DNA of 64,000 nt, from the NCBI GenBank assembly GCA_019454045.1, contig SKCR01032796.1:1-64000 (forward strand), read 5' to 3'. Below the pieces are notes generated by a model. It did no database searches and was not told the origin of the DNA. It worked only from the letters and a program-made list of their open reading frames with translations. Made by a program: the position numbers and the translations under genes. The DNA comes from Zanthoxylum bungeanum. Taxonomy: Eukaryota; Streptophyta; Magnoliopsida; Sapindales; Rutaceae. This document shows, piece after piece, positions 58,089 through 64,000 of the stretch. The first letter of the stretch is position 1; every line of letters begins with the position of its first letter.

Positions 58089-61000
58089 ATCTCCCATTTG
58101 GCCTATAGCCAGTCACTCGAGTGTCCTACACCCGAACTATGTACGGTTCGCTCAAAATTCTGAGAAAAGACTTTCGTCAGCGAATTTGCATGATTATCAT
58201 CTGATGCGATTTATTCGATCATCACATCGCCACGATATATGATCCGAACGAATCAGATGAATAGTCGAAGTATTTATCTGGATCGTTGACGAGACCATTA
58301 ATTCTTTAGCCTATGTTATAGCCTAGCTCAGCTGCTACAGAACTATATCTAATCTAATTAGATTTATTATCAATCCAGAAGGCTTCTATTGCTGCCTCAG
58401 CTGCAGCAATAATCCACTTTTGTTGTTTATTCGGTAACAGTATCTTGCTTGGAAGATTTCCAGCTCACTGTTCCGTTATTCAAACTGTATAGTACCGTTG
58501 TTATGACTCATTGTCGTTATCAGTTAGGAAACATGCAGTAGTGATCCCAGTCACTTCAAGTTCTCCTTTTCTATAGTATAACACATCATCCTTAGTTCAT
58601 CTAAGATACTGAAGGATGTCCTTAATTTCAATCCAGTGACTATCACTTGGATTGGCCCTTTGTGACTCCATATGCTCAAAGCGTATGAGACACCAGGTCG
58701 CGTACATTTATTTCAATGTACGAGTTCTCAGAGAGTTGTCAACAACTTTAAATATATCCCAGTAGATCTTTATTCCTAGAATAAAAGTTGTTACTCCCAA
58801 GAATCCTACGGAGAATTTTCTTATGAAAACCAAGCTTTCACCGATTGTATTTGGGAATATCATTTCCAAGAAATGACATATTATCATCATTTAGGACATT
58901 TATGTCAGTGCGCTCCCACTAACCTCCTTATATACACAAGAATCATTTTCTTTTTGAATTAAATCATACACCATTATGATTACATCAAAACGATAATTCC
59001 AATAACGCAATGCTTGCTTCAATCCATACATGGATCAAATTACCTGCAAACCTTGTTTGCTTGTTGTGGTACGACAAAACCGTCAGGATGTTGTAAACAT
59101 CCTCCAACAGGTTTCCTTTTAAGGAAAGTGATTTTGACGTTCAGCTGACATGTTTCATAAATGAAATATGCAGCTTCAGCAAGCATTATCCAAATGGATT
59201 TAACATGGCAACATGTAAAAGGTTTCATCGTAATCGACACAATGTTGATAACGATATCTTTTTCGCTACAAGCCTAGCTTAGTATGTTGGTATGTTTCCA
59301 TCCATGTATGTCTTCCTTGAAGACTTATATAGTACCAATAGGCACAATGCCTTACGGTACAAAACCTAGTATCCAAACATAGTTGGTATACATGGGATCC
59401 ATTTCGAACTTTATGGAACTTTGCCATAATAGGGAGTCGATACCTTGTATCACTTCCTCATACGTAGTCAGTTCGTATTCCTCAATAAGATTGACATCTT
59501 TATGAGGTGAGATCAGAAACCCATACCCCAGGTTGTTTTCTGACTCTCTCTGATCTATGCGGTTCTTGTGTATTCGAAGATTACTGGTATAGTTTCATCC
59601 TTGATGAACTATTTGTGTTCCATTAGGACTCGGTGCCTGGAATAGTACTACTTGATTTTCATCGAGTTTTACTTTCCTCTCACTTACCACTGCATTTCGG
59701 TATTCCTCTTAGGAAAACCGCATGGTGAGCAACAATTACATTGTTCTGTTGTGAGATGTATAAGTACTATACTTTGGTTTCCCTATGATAACCCACAGCT
59801 TAGGCACTTATCCGATTTGGGTTCTAGTTTTGTATCATCCAAACATATGCCTAGCATACATAAATCTACAGGAATGATAAACCCGATTTCTTTCCTGTTC
59901 ATATCTAATATGAAATCTGTCAAATAGATTTTATGGAACCTTATTCAAAATAAGTTCTGCACTGTTTAATGTGTATCCGTTGAAGGAAATGGTAGCTCAG
60001 AGCGACTCATGATTAACCTTATCATGTCTAACAAAATTTGGTTTCTCAATTCGGACACACCGTCAAAATGAAGTGTTCCGGGAGGAGTCCTCATTGAAAG
60101 AATACTATACTCTTTCAAGTATATGAGAAACTTATTGCATTTTCATCATGGTCTAACCGTGATGTTTTAATACTTTAGCCGATCTGTTTGTTTATTTCGT
60201 GTCGAAACTCTAAAAGTTTCGATTCGTGTTTCAAAAGAAACACATAACCATAACACGATGGCACATCCGTAAAGGTCACAAAATTATTCATATCCCTCTA
60301 GCCTAGCTAGATATGGGCCCACCTACGTCACTATGAACAATGGCTAACAGATCGGTGGCATTTGCACTTTTACCAAGTAAATAATATTTAGGCACTTTGC
60401 CCAATAAACTAGATTCGTAGACTTTATTTGATTGGAATCAAATTAGTCCTAGTACCCACTCTTCGAAAGTGTGGATATACGAGTCTTGTTTAATTGTGTC
60501 CCAGACAACAATGCCACAATTAAGTTTCAACTGATCAAGTCAGTTTGAGATATTTATTTGTCATATTATATGTGTGAGATTGATTTATATTCAAAATATA
60601 AATGTTGTTATTCACATCTAATGTGTTTATCTCAATATCATCTTTAAAAAATGAAACACTTTAGTGTTCTAGAATATAAAGGTATACCCGCAACGGGTTA
60701 AACCCTGATATAGAGATAATGTATCTAGTCAAACTAGTAACATTGTAACAGTTTCCTAATTCAAGTACACACCCGAATGGTAGTTCCCAAACTTAGGTAT
60801 CTACGGTTAAAACAGCGACTGTCGTCCCGTTTCCGATCCATAGGTTAATCTCAATTGAAGTCAGTATCCTGCTCATAGCAGATTCTGCACATCATTACAT
60901 ATTTATGTACCACATCCAGTATCTAAAATCCAATTTTAATACTAGTAGTGAACATGTTTATGACAAACATATTTGAAGTCAGAGCCTTGCTCGTCTTCAA

Positions 61001-61600
61001 TTCCTTCATTCCTGCTTTGTTCAAACGCCAGTCACGCTTCCGCGATCCCGTTTGCCACAATTTAGCCAGACATTTTGGGATATGTCATTTATCTTCCCAG
61101 AAGATTATAATGATTTTGCCTTTGCCCTTTTCACACTCCAGAAGCCTTTGGCCTAGCCTTGGCCTTCTAGAATGTCGAAGTAAGGTGCGCCTTGCGCTTC
61201 TTGCCTTATTGCAAACTTTGACTTTGTCTCCTTGAGTATAGCCATTAACTCTCCAAGAGTTTTGTATTGCAATTTAAGTACTTCTAAGATCTAAGAATAG
61301 ACCTATGAAAATCCTTCAATTTCATTATAATACTATGAGGATCTAATCCTTAGTTCTGATTCAGAAATTAATGAGTTTATTTGGAAAGATTAATGGATTA
61401 AGCACTAAGTTATCATCACATAAATCTTCCAAAGATTATGTTCTACTATTTGCTTAACTCCTGGCTCAGGCCTAAGCTGTTATTTTATCAAATAAAGTAA
61501 CTTCTTAATTTTCAGGACTACCCTGAAGTTTTATTCCCAATTTGAAAATTAAAGTCGTTTAAAACATTTTCCCCAGGATTATGTTTTGGACACTAATCTT
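58089..61600 (-). pseudogene. copia element D: heavily degraded gag-pol
   Basis: Polypurine tract at 58089, then a reading colinear with element B over its whole length: shared segments include GTATCACTTCCTCATACGTA (39327 in B, 59447 here), CCGCATGGTGAGCAACAATT (39600, 59719) and AGGAGTCCTCATT (39964, 60080). The RT box is altered: where C has YVDDVLLIG, D keeps NDD followed by NMSFLG (58864-58897), and B has the same NMSFLG bases out of frame. Fragments at 59040-59240 (VCRLQT-side RT) and 58708-58890 are readable. No part could encode a working enzyme. Confidence 0.75.
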
Positions 61601-63985
61601 TCAATTTATCTTGATTCTAATAGTCCAACTATTAAATCAACGATTTTAGGTACTATATATATAATGATTACTATAGTCCAACTATATAATCAACTATAAT
61701 TTAATAGGTTAAATTCAATTATATTTATTACCATAATACAATTATAAAATCAACTATAAATGATCAATTAAATTCAAATATATTGATTACTATAATCTAA
61801 TTATATAATCAACATAAATGAATAGTTTGAATACAGTCCAACTGTTTTATTAAAACAACTATTAAATATTAGTCCAACAAATAAATAATTTATTTGACGA
61901 ATATTTAATTTGAGGGCATATGGCAAGTACTAAACGAATATTGCAAATTTAATACTTGCCTCCCACTATTTTTCGGCGAGCCTCTAACCCTCTGTCGAGT
62001 ACTCGAGAAACCTTGTTTCCTAATGGGCTAGGATCCCGTTAAATGTCACACAATCTTGACTTTGGCCAACAAATTGTATGATAATTAACTAGGTAGATCT
62101 CTAAGATCAATTGGATCTCATCCAATTCCTAGATCCAGTAGGTGGACATCCAAGTCCGAAACATATATTTTATATATGCCAATATATCCAAAATATTGCC
62201 TAACCTTTTTCCTCTGAATCAACTAAGCCTTGGCTTTGGCACAACAAACTTAGTGATCCCAGTTAAGCGGAACCCATTGACCTTGGAAAGCTTCGTAATC
62301 AATGTCGATGGATAAGAAGTGATCTTGACTTTGGCCAACAAATCACAACTTGGACAAGACACCAATATGAAACAAAGCTCTCATGATTCAAACACATCCT
62401 TGACGGACAAAGGCCTTGACTTTGGCCAACAAACCAATGCCAGTCTTGGATCTTGAGTAAGAATCACTCAATGGAAGGAAAAACGCTTAATATTTTATGA
62501 GGGTTTTTTTCGCGTGTTAATTGGCAATCAATTTATTATCTTTGTTAAGGTCTCATCATCATACACCCTTAAGCATGCATTCTAAACACATAATAAGGTG
62601 CGTAAATAAATAATAATGATATGCGGATGGATACTTAACACATTGTTCCTAGAACAAATCTCTCACTCTCCTCTCTCCCGCTAGCACAAGTATTGCTTCT
62701 ACCCGTTACATAACACTTCTAAAGAAACCTTATTTACATTGAGGGGAATAGGTGAGAAGAGAAATACATAGAGTAAGGAGGTAATAGGCTGGACACGCAG
62801 GTCCAATTTAATAAATTCTAAATTTATTACAATAATTTCCAAAATTGCCCCACCCATCTAATACATCTGATATACATTATTCATACATCGCAACCATGTA
62901 TTCACACAAGCATGTTATCAATCAATCTAATCCAATTAATTAATCTGAAATTAATGACCATCCAATGTTCAACAATGATTTGATTTTGCGCGAGTCAAAC
63001 TCGTTTTGCGAATAAGTACTTAAAGTACAAATTCATGAATTAAATTAAACTACAACATTAAATCCAATTTAATATGTATTTAATACTAATTCACTATTTA
63101 ATTCCAAATTAAATATTACACTTTATTAACGAACCTTTACGACTTAGATGCTAAATCTAACTGTTACGGGTCTCAAAGCCCGATTAACATCCAATGTTAA
63201 TTTAATTTAAAGTCCAATGGGCTTTTAATTAATTTCTTAAGGCATGGACTTTTAGTTAACTTGGGTCAAACCTAATAACCAAAGCCCAATCAAGGAATAA
63301 CCTCATAAGCCTAGAAATTAATTTAGGCCCATTAAGCCCAATTAAAATTAAAGGTCAATTAAGTCATAATTGGACTTTATGGAAATGGTTTTGGGCCCAA
63401 TTGGATCCAACCAATTTAGCCTAAACCCATCTTGGTACAACCAAGCCCAATAAGCCCAATTACAACCTTTAAGCCCAATTTCCAAAATTAGCCCAATTAA
63501 TTAAATTACAAAATTCCAATTTCACAATTTAATTAACCTAAAGTGTATAACATAATTAATTACCCAAACCAATATTTCCAAAACACCAATTAGCCTAATT
63601 AATCATGCTTATTAACAACAAAACATGTCCAACATATTTTATCAAAAATCAAACCCATTTACATGCTCATTAGTCTCGGCAATAAGGGCATTATTATGTC
63701 TGATTTGAATTCAATCCAATTAAATCCAATTCAACATTACCCAATGTTTTCCAACTCATCCAATGATCAAAAACACAAAAATACCAAGACATTTAGGGCT
63801 ATGTCATTCTCGGCCAAGCCATAATTTTGGGCAAAAATTATTCCAAACAATATTTCATCAAATTGATCCAATCAAACTTCAATAAAACATCATTTAAGCA
63901 TACTCAATCAATTAATTTAACCAAATCATGCTGAAAATCAATTTACCCAATTTTAACCCTAAATTCAAGTTTCATGCTTTTACTC
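61601..63985 (-). other. copia element D: 2.4 kb leader
   Basis: Third copy of the leader. The AT-rich repeat with AATCAACTATAA is expanded compared with B (61620-61870). GACTTTGGCCAACAA-type blocks lie at about 62055, 62228, 62325 and 62416. Nine TGGGCY motifs lie at 63215-63500. Confidence 0.7.
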
Positions 63986-63997
63986 GCTCTGATACCA
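63986..63997 (-). other. copia element D: primer-binding site
   Basis: Minus strand TGGTATCAGAGC close to the window edge; its 5' LTR must begin just outside. Confidence 0.85.
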
Positions 63998-64000
63998 TTC

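Noticed and set aside
38058..63985. Segmental duplication as the origin of B and D
   Set aside because: The similarity stops at element borders and the flanks differ, so copying of the elements fits better. Full alignment could still reverse this.
1..64000. Caulimovirus-like endogenous virus, organelle insert, rRNA or tRNA genes
   Set aside because: Looked for characteristic motifs and structures by eye and found none. A database search would be needed to exclude short fragments.

Overview
This is a repeat-dominated stretch of a plant nuclear genome, AT-rich and most likely from a eudicot with a fairly large genome. I cannot name the species. I recognise no intact host gene, tRNA, rRNA or organelle insert. 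Nearly every coding trace belongs to a retrotransposon: Ty1/copia elements of at least three kinds, Ty3/gypsy elements of Athila-like, chromovirus(Tekay)-like and possibly Tat/Ogre-like type, and one LINE-type RNase H fragment. All of these carry stops or frameshifts. Lineage names are from memory of the families, not from a search.

Layout. 1-4363: 5' end of a minus-strand copia element (A: start of gag, a 2.2 kb leader, primer-binding site, 5' LTR). 4465-4760: a 52-bp minisatellite. 4880-10909: plus-strand copia element I with gag, protease, integrase, RT and RNase H, all broken, plus a 3' LTR. 11200-11830: LINE-type RNase H remnant. 12480-16610: copia element E that kept gag but lost pol. 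16740-18965: copia LTR J with primer-binding site and a short leader. 18966-22140: no recognisable gene. 22145-22702: inverted-repeat element. 22985-31800: Athila-like LTRs in opposing orientations (24528, 26718, 31382), a broken plant-transposon-domain ORF, and an acidic ORF split by a solo LTR with a clean 5-bp target duplication. 31805-37650: chromovirus-like LTRs and internal sequence. 37657-45884: copia element B, same family as A, with two LTRs. 45957-49360: long LTR-like region F with nested tandem repeats. 49500-52340: Athila-like LTR and an inverted relative of element I. 53073-64000: chromovirus-like LTR fragment, copia fragment C, and copia element D, which nearly matches B.

Elements A, B, C and D form one family on the minus strand (LTRs 1.6-2.0 kb, polypurine tract GGCCAAGTGGGAGA, tRNA-Met-type primer site). 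C still has an intact YVDD catalytic box. B and D share a destroyed one and the same degenerate internal layout, so they look like members of a non-autonomous subfamily copied in trans. Their 2.2 kb leader between the primer site and gag is unusually long. It keeps the same repeated GACTTTGGCCAACAA blocks and a dense TGGGCY (site II) cluster in all three copies visible here.

The least explained signals are short structured repeats inside LTRs. (1) Five hairpins at 34349-34645 have near-constant cores and outer arms that differ between copies yet still pair. (2) The three 173-187 bp repeats at 47760-48215 carry hairpins that also change in a compensatory way. (3) A 52-53 bp minisatellite built on CGTTCGAACG and a GCGTT-N4-AACGC stem occurs at three or four places in both orientations. 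(4) GTCGCGAC palindromes recur in several LTRs of different families.
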